From Salinarimonas sp. (GTDB taxonomy: Bacteria; Pseudomonadota; Alphaproteobacteria; Rhizobiales; Beijerinckiaceae): a stretch of 64,000 nt of DNA. The DNA is taken from contig JAFIEI010000001.1 of NCBI GenBank assembly GCA_020832565.1, positions 186,001 through 250,000 on the forward strand, given 5' to 3'. The position numbers and the translations under genes are program-made. Below the pieces are notes generated by a model. That model saw only the letters and a list, made by a program, of their open reading frames with translations. It was not told where the DNA came from and did no database searches. Positions within the stretch are counted from its first letter, which is position 1. Each line of letters starts with the position of its first letter. Below are positions 47,140 to 56,868 of the stretch, in pieces.

Positions 47140-48321
47140 TCAGGGTGCCCAAGCGTAGATCCATGCATAACGCTCAGCCATCCCCTCCGGCCCGAGCCGC
47201 CGCATGACGAGATTGCGACCGAGGCTGGTGAGCAGCCCGGCATGATAGATGCGCCCGTTGCGCCGCGCGGTTTCCTGAATATGCCGAACTCTCTGGATGC
47301 GCAACTTAGCATAGCGTTTCAGGGCTTCAACCGGCTGGGCGGGCGTTTCATGCAGTGCCCGCATCAGTATGTGGGCATCTTCGATCGCCATCGCCGCGCC
47401 CTGCGCCATGAAGGGCAGCACCGGATGTGCCGCGTCGCCCAGCAGCGCCACGCGCTCGCGCGCCATTTGTCCGGCCGGCAGATCATGCAGGGACCAGAGC
47501 AGCCATTCCGCGGGCGTTGCGAGAAGGTGCTTGAGCGGTGGCGCTGCTGCAGAAAACGCACCGAGCAATTCCGCGCGTTCACCCGGTTCCGACCAGCCGA
47601 CCGCTGCCTTCGGTTGGCGCCTGATCGCGACGATGTTGAGTTTGCGCCCGGCACTGACCGGGTAGTGCACGATATGTCCCTGCGGCCCGAGCCAGAGCCC
47701 GGTTTCCTCGCCGGCGAGTTCTGCCGGTGCATCCTTGCGTGCGATGGTGGCGCGCCAGGCGACATAGCCCTGATATGCGGGAACGCGCGTATCTCCGATC
47801 AGCGGCCTTGTCTTCGACCAGCCCCCGTCCGCACCGATGACGAGTGCGCTCGCCGTCTCTTCGCGTCGCTCGCCCGATCTACCGAAGGCGAGCGCCACAT
47901 GGCCGTCATGCTGGTCGAGATGCTCGAGCGTACGCCCCATCAGCAGGCGGATATTCGGCTGGGCGCGCACGGCGTCCAGCAGGATGGTCTGCAGGTCGGC
48001 GCGGTGGATGACGAGATTGGGCGCACCGAAGCGCTCGCGCATGAAGGCGCCCTGCGCGACTTCGCCGATCTCGCGCCCGGACCGCACCGAACGCACCACG
48101 ACACGCTGTGGCTCGCAGGCCTGCCGGGCGAGCGCCTGGCCGAGGCCGAATTCGCCGAGGATGCGTGTCGCGTTCGGTGAAAGCTGCAGGCCCGCGCCGA
48201 CTTCGGTAAAGCCGGTGCGGCGCTCGACCAGGGTTACCCGGCGCCCGATTCGCGACAGCGCGAGCGCAGCGGTGAGGCCGCCGATGCCGGCGCCGATCAC
48301 CGTGACGTCATGCAGGGACAT
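47140..48321 (-). CDS. FAD-dependent monooxygenase (salicylate hydroxylase-like)
   Basis: VIGAGIGGLTAALALSRIGRRVTLVER, VIGADGGWSKTR, VALLGDAAHPVLPFMAQGAAMAIEDAHIL. Confidence 0.92.
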   Translation of the reverse strand: MSLHDVTVIGAGIGGLTAALALSRIGRRVTLVERRTGFTEVGAGLQLSPNATRILGEFGLGQALARQACEPQRVVVRSVRSGREIGEVAQGAFMRERFGAPNLVIHRADLQTILLDAVRAQPNIRLLMGRTLEHLDQHDGHVALAFGRSGERREETASALVIGADGGWSKTRPLIGDTRVPAYQGYVAWRATIARKDAPAELAGEETGLWLGPQGHIVHYPVSAGRKLNIVAIRRQPKAAVGWSEPGERAELLGAFSAAAPPLKHLLATPAEWLLWSLHDLPAGQMARERVALLGDAAHPVLPFMAQGAAMAIEDAHILMRALHETPAQPVEALKRYAKLRIQRVRHIQETARRNGRIYHAGLLTSLGRNLVMRRLGPEGMAERYAWIYAWAP

Positions 48322-48336
48322 GGTTCAGGCCATGGT

Positions 48337-48615
48337 TCAGCGCGAACCGCCCGCGAGCAGCTTCTCGGGCGTGGTGACGCTGCCGTCCCACAGGCATTCG
48401 GCAGGCTCGACCTTGCCCGGGCCGAGTTCCGGCTTGTAGCGGTAGAGTGTCGAGCAATACGGGCAGATCGCCTCGTCGGCGCCGCCCATATCGATGAATT
48501 CATGCGGGTGATCGAAGGGCGGCTTCGCCCCGATGCACATGAATTCCTTCGAGCCCGTATAGATCACGCGCAGCCCGTTCTCGTTATGGAAATGGGGGGT
48601 GCCGGTTTCAGCCAT
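48337..48615 (-). CDS. Zinc-finger domain protein (zf-CHCC, NDUFS6-like)
   Basis: FMCIGAKPPFDHPHEFIDMGGADEAICPYCSTLYRY. Confidence 0.88.
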   Translation of the reverse strand: MAETGTPHFHNENGLRVIYTGSKEFMCIGAKPPFDHPHEFIDMGGADEAICPYCSTLYRYKPELGPGKVEPAECLWDGSVTTPEKLLAGGSR

Positions 48616-48715
48616 GTGTCGCTCGTCCGATTATGCCGTGATGCGGGGATCAATTGCGGCGCACCATAATGCGCAGGAAGCCGGGCGGCTAGTGCGATCA
48701 TGCGGAAAACTCCGC

Positions 48716-49780
48716 TTACAGCAACAGCGCGATCAACGCCCCCGCGACGACGAGGATCACGATCGTGGTCGCGACGATGCTCAGCGCGTGCCGCCAGCCG
48801 AGCGCCGCGATTGCCCGTACGGAGGTGCCCAGCCCCAGGGCCGCGATGGCGATCAGGAGCCCCCATTGCGAGACCGCGACGAGGAATGTGCGCACGGGTT
48901 CGTAGAAAGGCGCGAGGGCGGGCTGGGTCAACGCGATGGAATTGACCACGCACAGGATGAGGAAGACGATGGCGAAAACGGGCACCGGCACTTTCGGCGA
49001 AGGCGCACCCGCAACGCGCGCCTCGCTGCGTGCGGCGAAATACCAGCCGATGACGAGAACCACCGGGAGCAGCAGAAATACCCGGAACAGCTTGACGATC
49101 ACCGCCGTATCGCCGGTCTCCGGCGAGATCGCGTAGCCGGCACCTACCACCTGCGCGACATCGTGAATGGTCGCCCCTATGAGAATTCCGAGATTGCGCT
49201 CGTCGAGACCGATCACGGCGCCGAGCACGGGATAGATCACCATGGCCAGTGTCGAGAGCGCATTCACCGCCACGACCACGAAGGCGATATCGGCCTCCTT
49301 GCCCTTGTATTGCGGCACGACGGTCGCCGTGGCCAGCGTGGCGGACGCGCCGCAGACGGCTGTCGCCGCGCCCGCGAGCGCACCATAGCCGGTCTCCTGG
49401 CGCATCAGCCGCGCCATGGCGAAGCCGGAGATCACCGTCACCACCATGGCGAAGATGACGATGAGTGCCGTCGTCAACCCCAGCGCGACGATATCGCCGA
49501 GCGCGATGCGCAGGCCGAGCAGCGCCACGGCGATACGCAGCAGACGCTTCACGGCAAGGCCCATCCCCGGCTCGAAGAGCGGGCGCGCGGCGAGCGGGTT
49601 GAGCGCGACGCCGATCAGCAGCGCGATGACCATCGCCGGCAGCGGCAGGAGATCCGGCATGCGCGGCGCCAGCAACATCGCTGCGATCGCGACGACGAGG
49701 GAGAGGGCCAGTCCGGGCCAATGGGTCTGAATGAACGCGCGGGCGTCGCTTTGCGGCATGCGCCTAGACAACTGGAACAT
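48716..49780 (-). CDS. YeiH/UPF0324 family putative exporter
   Basis: 354 aa, about 10 TMs; TGYGALAGAATAVCGASATLATATVVPQ, DERNLGILIGATIHDVAQVVGAGYAIS. Confidence 0.88.
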   Translation of the reverse strand: MFQLSRRMPQSDARAFIQTHWPGLALSLVVAIAAMLLAPRMPDLLPLPAMVIALLIGVALNPLAARPLFEPGMGLAVKRLLRIAVALLGLRIALGDIVALGLTTALIVIFAMVVTVISGFAMARLMRQETGYGALAGAATAVCGASATLATATVVPQYKGKEADIAFVVVAVNALSTLAMVIYPVLGAVIGLDERNLGILIGATIHDVAQVVGAGYAISPETGDTAVIVKLFRVFLLLPVVLVIGWYFAARSEARVAGAPSPKVPVPVFAIVFLILCVVNSIALTQPALAPFYEPVRTFLVAVSQWGLLIAIAALGLGTSVRAIAALGWRHALSIVATTIVILVVAGALIALLL

Positions 49781-49872
49781 GACGATGCGTCAACAATCGC
49801 GGTGCGGCAGCTGCGCCCAGATGCATTGTGCGTCACACCACGACGGTGCGAACGCGGTCTGTCCGAACGCAC

Positions 49873-50229
49873 TCACGGCAGGAATCCGAGCCGCTCCGCC
49901 AGCGCGGTCAGCCAGACGATGCCGGCGAGAACGATGGCGAGGAAAACCGCAGCCGATGCCGAATCCTTCACGGCGCCGATGCGCGGGTGAAAATCCGGCG
50001 TGACGTGATCGGCAAGACGCTCGATCGCGGTGTTGAGCAGCTCCGTCACCATAACCAGCACAAGCGTGCCGATCATCGCCACGTACCAGGCGGCGTTGGG
50101 TGCGATGAAGAAGCCGAGGATCAGGCACAGCAGCAGGATAATCGCTTCCTGGCGAAAGGATTCCTCGCTGCGCAGATTGAAGCGCAATCCGGCGAGGGAG
50201 GAAATCGCGGCGCGCTTCAGGCGATTCAT
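49873..50229 (-). CDS. dgkA: Diacylglycerol kinase
   Basis: RLKRAAISSLAGLRFNLRSEESFRQE...VMVTELLNTAIERLADHVTPDFHPRIGAVKDSASAAVFLA. Confidence 0.95.
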   Translation of the reverse strand: MNRLKRAAISSLAGLRFNLRSEESFRQEAIILLLCLILGFFIAPNAAWYVAMIGTLVLVMVTELLNTAIERLADHVTPDFHPRIGAVKDSASAAVFLAIVLAGIVWLTALAERLGFLP

Positions 50230-50237
50230 GGGATGCC

Positions 50238-51716
50238 TCAGTTGTTGTCGGCGGCTTTGCCGGTCGGCAGTGCCGGCGGCGGGTCGTCGGTAACGGCGAC
50301 GACCTTGCCCGGATTGAGAATGTTGCGCGGATCGAGCGCGTGTTTCACCGCCTTCATCAGATCGACGGCGACGGGGTCCTTGTAGAGCAGCAACTCGTCC
50401 CGCTTGATCAGGCCGACACCGTGCTCGGCGGCGATGGAGCCGTTCATCTTCGCGACGATATCATGAACGATGCGATTGAAGCGTTCCCATTCGCCCAGAA
50501 AAGCGGATTTGTCCATCCCGACCGGCTGGCTGAGATTGAAATGGATGTTGCCGTCGCCGAAATGGCCGAAGCCGCAGACGCGCACCCCGTCCATGGCGGC
50601 CTCGCAGGCGGCACTCGCCTCGATCAGGAAATCCGCGACGCGCGAGACCGGCACCGAGACATCGTGCTTGATCGAGCCGCCTTCCTTGCCCTGCACCTCC
50701 GACATCAGCTCGCGCAGCTTCCACATGCCGGCGATCTGCGCCCCGCTTGCGGCGAGAGCTGCATCCTCCACGAGCCCGTCCTCGATCGCCTGGCCGAGAA
50801 CGGTCTCGGTGAGAGTCTGCAGATCGGCGTCGGGCTGGGGCGAGGTCAGTTCGATCAGGGCATAGGCGGCGTGGTCGCCCTGGAGCGGGCGTGTGACGTC
50901 GTGGCCGTGCTTCATCACCATGTCGAGGCCGAAGCGCGGAATGAATTCGAAGGCGGTGAGCTGGTCACCGGCTGCGGCGCGCAGCCGCTCGAAGATCGTG
51001 AGCGCCGTGCGCGGCCCGTCGCAGGCAATGAAGGCGGTGACCTGCGACTTCGGTGCCGGATAGAGCTTGAGCACCGCCGCCGTAACGATGCCGAGCGTAC
51101 CCTCCGAGCCGATGAAGAGATGCTTGAGATCGTAGCCGGTATTGTCCTTGCGCAGGCCGCGCAGCCCGTTCCAGATCCGCCCGTCGGGAAGGACCACTTC
51201 GAGGCCGAGCACGAGGTCGCGGGTATTGCCGTAGCGCAAAACACCGGTGCCGCCGGCATTGGTGGCGATGTTGCCGCCGATCTGGCAGGTCCCCTCCGAG
51301 CCGAGCGAGAGCGGGAACAGCTTGTCGGCCTCTTCCGCCGCATCCTGGATGCTCTTGAGCGTGCAGCCCGCTTCCGCCGTGATCGTCGCGTTGGAGGCAT
51401 CCACCTCGCGGACGGTGTTGAGGCGCGCCAGCGACAGCACGATCCCGCCGAAGGGAACCCCGCCACCGACGAGCCCGGTATTGCCGCCATGCGGCACGAC
51501 GCTGATCCCCTCGTCATGGCACGCCGCCATGACGAAGGCGACTTCTGCGACGTCTTTCGGGCGGACCACCGCGCCGGCGAGACCCCGATAGAGCCCGCGC
51601 GATTCGACGAGATGCGGCGCCATGTCTTCCGGCCGGGTGAGGACATGGGCCTCGCCGAGACGCTCCGACAAGCTGGCGAGCAATGCGGGGGAGGGGTTGG
51701 ATGCGGGCGCGGACAC
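50238..51716 (-). CDS. FAD-linked oxidase (D-2-hydroxyacid dehydrogenase/GlcD-like)
   Basis: VVRPKDVAEVAFVMAACHDEGISVVPHGGNTGLVGGG...LSLGSEGTCQIGGNIATNAGGTGVLRYGNTRDLVLGLEVVLPDG; GTG start at 51716 inferred. Confidence 0.92.
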   Translation of the reverse strand: MSAPASNPSPALLASLSERLGEAHVLTRPEDMAPHLVESRGLYRGLAGAVVRPKDVAEVAFVMAACHDEGISVVPHGGNTGLVGGGVPFGGIVLSLARLNTVREVDASNATITAEAGCTLKSIQDAAEEADKLFPLSLGSEGTCQIGGNIATNAGGTGVLRYGNTRDLVLGLEVVLPDGRIWNGLRGLRKDNTGYDLKHLFIGSEGTLGIVTAAVLKLYPAPKSQVTAFIACDGPRTALTIFERLRAAAGDQLTAFEFIPRFGLDMVMKHGHDVTRPLQGDHAAYALIELTSPQPDADLQTLTETVLGQAIEDGLVEDAALAASGAQIAGMWKLRELMSEVQGKEGGSIKHDVSVPVSRVADFLIEASAACEAAMDGVRVCGFGHFGDGNIHFNLSQPVGMDKSAFLGEWERFNRIVHDIVAKMNGSIAAEHGVGLIKRDELLLYKDPVAVDLMKAVKHALDPRNILNPGKVVAVTDDPPPALPTGKAADNN

Positions 51717-51924
51717 GGTCTGGCGTTTCCCTATGGACTTTGCGTTTCGAAACAACCGATGTGTTAGCAAACCGCGCGGCACTTGCATACGGGCGCTTCG
51801 CCACGTTGCGTATTGCCCCTCGCCTCGCCCATTCCAACCGATGGCGAGCGACGGGAAACTTTGCGACAATGTCGCTGGTTCTACCAACGAACACGAATTT
51901 TCGATCAACAGGCAGAGCGAAGCG

Positions 51925-52194
51925 ATGATAGCGAGACATGTGCATGTGACGGGCCGTGTACAGGGTGTCTGGTTCCGGGCGTGGACGCGCGAACAGGCTC
52001 TTGTTCATGGCGTCTCCGGGTGGGTCCGCAACCTGTCGGACGGATCTGTCGAGGCGGTCGTTGCCGGCTCCGAAGAGGCGGTCGAGGCGGTGATCGCGGT
52101 GCTGCACGATGGCCCGCCGGCAGCGAAGGTCGAGGATGTGCGGGTCACGGAAGCCTCGCTGCCTGACGAGACCGGATTTCGCATTACCGGCTGA
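51925..52194 (+). CDS. Acylphosphatase
   Basis: HVHVTGRVQGVWFRAWTREQALVHGVSGWVRNLSDGSVEAVVAG. Confidence 0.95.
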   Translation: MIARHVHVTGRVQGVWFRAWTREQALVHGVSGWVRNLSDGSVEAVVAGSEEAVEAVIAVLHDGPPAAKVEDVRVTEASLPDETGFRITG

Positions 52195-52261
52195 GCGCGG
52201 GTGACAATCGCCGGTCGACGCCTTATCCGCTGGTGCAGGTGAGTTGAGCGGGAGGCGCAGC

Positions 52262-52696
52262 GTGTCGGCGGTTTGGGAGCTTTCGGGCCTGTTCGTATCC
52301 GCTTTCACCTCGGCGACATTGCTGCCGGGCTCCTCCGAGGCGGTACTGGCCGGCATCATCGCGTTCGGCTCGGCGAGCACGACCAGCGCCGTGATCATCG
52401 CGACGCTCGGCAATACCCTCGGCTCCGTGGTGAACTGGGGAATGGGGCTGTTCGCCGCGCGGTTTCGCGGGCATCGCCGCTTTCCGCTGACCCCCGAGCA
52501 GTACGAGCGCTATTCCGCGGCCTATGCGAAATGGGGCGTCTGGAGCCTGTTGCTCTCATGGACGCCCGTAATCGGCGATCCGCTCACCGTAGTGGCCGGG
52601 GTGATGCGGACGCCCCTGTGGATATTCCTGCCGCTGGTGACGATCGCCAAGGGCGCGCGCTATCTCGTCGTCGCGGGCGTGGTCGCGCTGTTCTAG
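52262..52696 (+). CDS. YqaA family inner-membrane protein
   Basis: FVSAFTSATLLPGSSEAVLAG...LGNTLGSVVNWGMGLFA...WSLLLSWTPVIGDPLTVVAGVMR; GTG start. Confidence 0.88.
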   Translation: MSAVWELSGLFVSAFTSATLLPGSSEAVLAGIIAFGSASTTSAVIIATLGNTLGSVVNWGMGLFAARFRGHRRFPLTPEQYERYSAAYAKWGVWSLLLSWTPVIGDPLTVVAGVMRTPLWIFLPLVTIAKGARYLVVAGVVALF

Positions 52697-52699
52697 CGC

Positions 52700-53515
52700 C
52701 TACAATTCCAGCACGGCGGTGACCGGCGCGTGATCGGAGGGGCGCTCCCAGCCCCGCGCCTCGCGCAAAACCTCGACCGCGCGGCAGGTCGGCGCAAGAT
52801 CCGGCGAGAGCCAGATGTGATCGAGCCGCCGGCCCTTGTCGGCTGCGTTCCAGTCCGGCGAGCGGTAGCTCCACCATGAGTAGATCTTCTCGGGCTCGGG
52901 GCGCAGGTCGCGCATGGAATCGATGAGCCCGGCTTCCTCGCGCAGACGCTCCAGTGTGCTGGTTTCGAGCGGCGTGTGGCTGACCACGTCGAGGAGCTGT
53001 TTGTGGCTCCATACGTCGTGCTCGAGCGGGGCAATGTTGAGATCGCCGACGGTAACGGACGGCGCACGCGCCACCGCCGCGCGATCGGCCCAGCCGCGCA
53101 TTTCTTCCAGGAATTGCAGCTTGTGGGCGAATTTCGGATTGATCGCGGGATCAGCCACGTCGCCGCCGGCGGGGACGTAGAAATTGTGGATGGCAAGCCC
53201 CGATGCCGCTCCGGCCTCCGGGCCGAGCCGCAGCGAGATATGGCGCGCATCCTCCTTCTCGCAGAACTGGTGCACGGTGATGTCGCGTACCGGAAAACGC
53301 GAGATGATGGCGACGCCGTTATAGCCCTTCATGCCCGCGAAGCCGATGTGCTCGTAGCCCGCGGCACGGATCGCCTTCTCGGGGAACTTGTCGACCGGGC
53401 ACTTGGTCTCCTGCAGGCAAAGCACGTCGGGGGCCTGCTCGCTCAGAAAATGGGTGACCTGATCAATGCGCAGGCGCACCGAGTTTATGTTCCAGGTGGT
53501 AATCGATAACCGCAC
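52700..53515 (-). CDS. xth: Exodeoxyribonuclease III
   Basis: ITTWNINSVRLRIDQVTHFLSEQAPDVLCLQETKC...VGDLNIAP...RRLDHIWLS...PSDHAPVTAVLEL. Confidence 0.95.
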   Translation of the reverse strand: MRLSITTWNINSVRLRIDQVTHFLSEQAPDVLCLQETKCPVDKFPEKAIRAAGYEHIGFAGMKGYNGVAIISRFPVRDITVHQFCEKEDARHISLRLGPEAGAASGLAIHNFYVPAGGDVADPAINPKFAHKLQFLEEMRGWADRAAVARAPSVTVGDLNIAPLEHDVWSHKQLLDVVSHTPLETSTLERLREEAGLIDSMRDLRPEPEKIYSWWSYRSPDWNAADKGRRLDHIWLSPDLAPTCRAVEVLREARGWERPSDHAPVTAVLEL

Positions 53516-53629
53516 GTCGCCTCGCCCCGTCCCAATGCCGCGTCTGCCTTCTGGCTACGCGAGTCCGGCGCCGGGCGAAACCCGTTTACGCGAGTTATCC
53601 AGAACTGCGCGCCGTACGCGCGAGCCCTG

Positions 53630-54289
53630 TCACGCCCGCAATGCGTCGATGATGCGCAGCTTGCCTTCCAGCGGGATCTGGCCGTCATAGATCCAGGGGC
53701 CGATGGCGAAGGAGGGGGTTGCGTTGATGTTGAGGTTGTTGCCGGCGGTGATAGCCGATTCCATCGCCATGGTGACGAGATCGGAATCGGCGAATTCCAC
53801 GAGATCATGCCCGTCCGCGCCGAGATCCACTGCGACGTCTAGCGCACGCTGGCCGTTCTTCACGCCACGGAGCGCATACAGGCCGAGATGGAAATCGCGG
53901 TAATGTTCGTTGCCATAGAGCCCCTGGAAGGCGAGGGCGATCCGCGTGGCTTCGACCGATGGCTCGCCGAGGATCGCATAATTGACCAGCACATAGCCGA
54001 GATGCTCGTCGATATCGATGAGCTGCGCCATGTCCTGCGCCGACTGGCTGCAGAAGGGGCAGTTATAGTCGAAGAACTCGACCATGATCACATCGGGATG
54101 CTCCGCGCCGACATAGGCGGCCCCGGGCAGCGCCAAAGCATCCTCGACGAGCTCGTAGGGCACCCTGCGCGCATCGCGGGTCTGCGCGAGCACGCGGGTC
54201 AGGCCCGAGGCTGGCAAGGTTACGGGCAGGGCCGCGAGGCCGGCGACAAGGGCGCGGCGGGAGAGCAGCGGGCGCGACGTGAACGGCAT
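53630..54289 (-). CDS. DsbA-family thiol:disulfide oxidoreductase
   Basis: VEFFDYNCPFCSQSAQDM (CPFC active site), ATPSFAIG; N-terminal Tat/Sec-like LLSRRALVAGLAALPVTLPA. Confidence 0.88.
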   Translation of the reverse strand: MPFTSRPLLSRRALVAGLAALPVTLPASGLTRVLAQTRDARRVPYELVEDALALPGAAYVGAEHPDVIMVEFFDYNCPFCSQSAQDMAQLIDIDEHLGYVLVNYAILGEPSVEATRIALAFQGLYGNEHYRDFHLGLYALRGVKNGQRALDVAVDLGADGHDLVEFADSDLVTMAMESAITAGNNLNINATPSFAIGPWIYDGQIPLEGKLRIIDALRA

Positions 54290-54401
54290 GATCGAAAACG
54301 CTCCGATGACTTTGTCTGCAAATGGCGATGCGACTTGCCTTGTCGCGCCGGATCGTGCGCCGGGCAAGCCTGATCCGCATCCGCTCGCGGCCTCGTGATG
54401 A

Positions 54402-55334
54402 TCAGGCGGGATCCATCAAGGTCTCGACATGCGCCGCGACCGATTTCGCCAGCCCGACGAGATCGTAGCCGCCCTCGAGGATCGAGACGATCCGCCCGCC
54501 GCATGATTTGTCCGCGACGCGCATCAGCGCCCGCGTGGCATAGGCGAAATCCGCCTCGGTGAGATTGACGCTGCCGAGCGGATCGCGCCAATGCGCGTCG
54601 AAACCGGCGGAGATGATGATCAGATCCGGTGCGAATTGCGTAAGGCGCGGCACGACGGCCGTGGTCAGCACCTCGCGGAAGGCATCGCTGCCGTCACCCG
54701 GCGAAAGCGCGATATTGACGATATTGTCGTGCTCGCCGCGATCGGTCGGCGCGCCGGTGCCGGGATAGAGCGGCATTTCGTGGGTGGAGACATAGAGGAC
54801 GCTCGGATCGTCCCAGAAGATATCCTGCGTGCCGTTGCCGTGATGCACGTCCCAATCCACGATCGCGACGCGCTCCGCGCCGTGGTGATGGCGCGCCCAG
54901 CGCGCAGCCACCGCCGCGTGGTTGAAGAAGCAGAAACCCATCGCGACGCGCCGCTCGGCATGGTGGCCCGGCGGGCGCATGGCGCTGAAGGCGTTGCGGA
55001 CCTTGCCCGTCATCACTTCGTCCACGGCGAGCACGGCCGCGCCCGCACCGCGCAGGGCGGCTTCCATCGTCCCGGGCGAGAGGATCGTGTCGGAATCGAT
55101 CTGAACCAGGCCCGATTCGGGCGAGGCCTCGAGAAGCGCGTCGACATAGCCGCGATGATGCGCGAGCGCGACGGTCTCGATATCGGCGACCGGCGCCGAT
55201 TCCCGCGCGAGAAGCGCGAAGCGCTCGTCTTCGAGGGCGGCCTCGACCGCCCTGATCCGGTCGGCGCATTCGGGGTGGCCGGGAGGGGTGGCATGATCGA
55301 GGGCGGCGGGGTGGGTCAGAAGGAGTGTGGTCAT
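54402..55334 (-). CDS. Histone deacetylase-family amidohydrolase
   Basis: HPECADRIRAVEAAL...RPPGHHAERRVAMGFCFFNHAAVAARWA...VAIVDWDVHHGNGTQDIFW...IISAGFDAHWRDPLGSVNLT. Confidence 0.95.
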   Translation of the reverse strand: MTTLLLTHPAALDHATPPGHPECADRIRAVEAALEDERFALLARESAPVADIETVALAHHRGYVDALLEASPESGLVQIDSDTILSPGTMEAALRGAGAAVLAVDEVMTGKVRNAFSAMRPPGHHAERRVAMGFCFFNHAAVAARWARHHHGAERVAIVDWDVHHGNGTQDIFWDDPSVLYVSTHEMPLYPGTGAPTDRGEHDNIVNIALSPGDGSDAFREVLTTAVVPRLTQFAPDLIIISAGFDAHWRDPLGSVNLTEADFAYATRALMRVADKSCGGRIVSILEGGYDLVGLAKSVAAHVETLMDPA

Positions 55335-55416
55335 GGCGCTTTCTTCGTGGAGCACCATGCTGGCGCGCCACGGGGTTCGTGTCCATACCCGGATTTCGCC
55401 GCATGCCCGGCGTGCA

Positions 55417-56742
55417 TCATTCCGGCAGGGTCCCGTTCGAGGCGAGCACGGCGCCGGCGAGATAAAGCGAGCCGCAGATCAGAACTCGTGGCGGCTTCTC
55501 CCAGGCGGTATCGCGCAAGCCGGCAATGGCGCTTTCCACGCCCGCGCTGGTTGATGCGACGAGCCCGGCCCGCGCGGCGATCGAGGCGACCTCCATGGCC
55601 GGGCGCGCGGCCACCTGGCCCGGTATGGGCACCGCGATCAATTCCTTGGCGAGCCCCGCGAAATTGCGCAGGAAGCCCTCACCGTCCTTGGTGCCGAGCA
55701 TGCCCGTGATCAGGACCAGCGGTGCGTCCGAGCGCTCGGAGAGGTCCGCCATGGCGGCGGCCAATGCCCGTCCGCCATCGGGATTGTGCCCGCCGTCGAG
55801 CCAGAGTTCGGCGCCCTCGGGCGCCAGATCCGGCAACATGCCACGGGTAAGCCGCTGCAGCCGCCCCGGCCATTCGGCGGACCGCATCCCGGTTTCGAAG
55901 GCGTTCGGCGACAGCCGCCGGAAACCGGCTGCACGAAGCGCGGCGATCGCCGTCCCTGCATTGGTGATCTGATGGGCGCCGACGAGGCGCGGCAGCGGAA
56001 GATCGAGCAGGACATCCTCGTCCTGATAGATCACGCGCCCGTTTTCCTCATGGGTCGAGAAATCCTGCCCGCCGACGAGAATCGGAACCGCACCGCGCTC
56101 CTCGGCGACGTCGCGCAAGACCGTCTCGGCGGCCCCGTAATCCTGGCGTGCGATCACGGTCGGACGTCCGGACTTGATGATGCCCGCCTTTTCGAAGGCG
56201 ACCTTCTCCAGCGTATCGCCGAGATATTCCGCATGGTCGAGCCCGATCGGCGTGATCACGGTGCAGGCCGGATCGGGGACGACATTGGTGGCATCGAAGC
56301 GCCCGCCGAGTCCCACCTCAAGCAGCAGCACATCCGCCGGCGTCTCCGCGAAGAGGTGAATCGCGGCGACCGTGGTGATCTCGAATACGGTGATCGGCTC
56401 TCCCGCATTGGCCGTGTCGCAGATGCGCAAGGCCTCGACGAGGCGCTCCTCGTCGACATATCGACCGCCTCCCGGCTGGCCGAGCCGGATGCGTTCGTGA
56501 AAGCGCACGAGATGCGGGGAGGTGTAGACATGCACCACGAGCCCCGCCGCTTCCAGCATGGCGCGCATGAAGGCGATTGTGGAGCCCTTGCCGTTGGTGC
56601 CCGCCACATGGATTACGGGCGGCAGGCGGTGCTCGGGATGGCCGAGCACGTTCAGCAGGCGCTCGACACGCCCGAGCGACAGATCGATCGATTTCGGATG
56701 CAGGGCGAGGAAGCGCGCGATCAGCGCGTCTGAGGAGTCCAT
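55417..56742 (-). CDS. folC: Bifunctional folylpolyglutamate synthase/dihydrofolate synthase
   Basis: VIHVAGTNGKGSTIAFMRAMLEAAGLVVHVYTSPHLVRFHERI...LLLEVGLGGRFDATNVV...LDGGHNPDGGRALA. Confidence 0.95.
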   Translation of the reverse strand: MDSSDALIARFLALHPKSIDLSLGRVERLLNVLGHPEHRLPPVIHVAGTNGKGSTIAFMRAMLEAAGLVVHVYTSPHLVRFHERIRLGQPGGGRYVDEERLVEALRICDTANAGEPITVFEITTVAAIHLFAETPADVLLLEVGLGGRFDATNVVPDPACTVITPIGLDHAEYLGDTLEKVAFEKAGIIKSGRPTVIARQDYGAAETVLRDVAEERGAVPILVGGQDFSTHEENGRVIYQDEDVLLDLPLPRLVGAHQITNAGTAIAALRAAGFRRLSPNAFETGMRSAEWPGRLQRLTRGMLPDLAPEGAELWLDGGHNPDGGRALAAAMADLSERSDAPLVLITGMLGTKDGEGFLRNFAGLAKELIAVPIPGQVAARPAMEVASIAARAGLVASTSAGVESAIAGLRDTAWEKPPRVLICGSLYLAGAVLASNGTLPE

Positions 56743-56868
56743 TTTGGCTCGCTCCACTCGGGGGATAGCGTTGGTCGGGGCGAATAGCCTTCGCGAAGAA
56801 TGAGGCGTCGGATACGCGGTATCTCAGACTGGCTTGAACTGACGCGGGCTTGACTCACGCGGGCTTGC

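Noticed and set aside
50340-51767. 475-aa plus-strand ORF opposite the FAD-linked oxidase
   Set aside because: Antisense shadow; the minus-strand gene has complete FAD-binding motifs.
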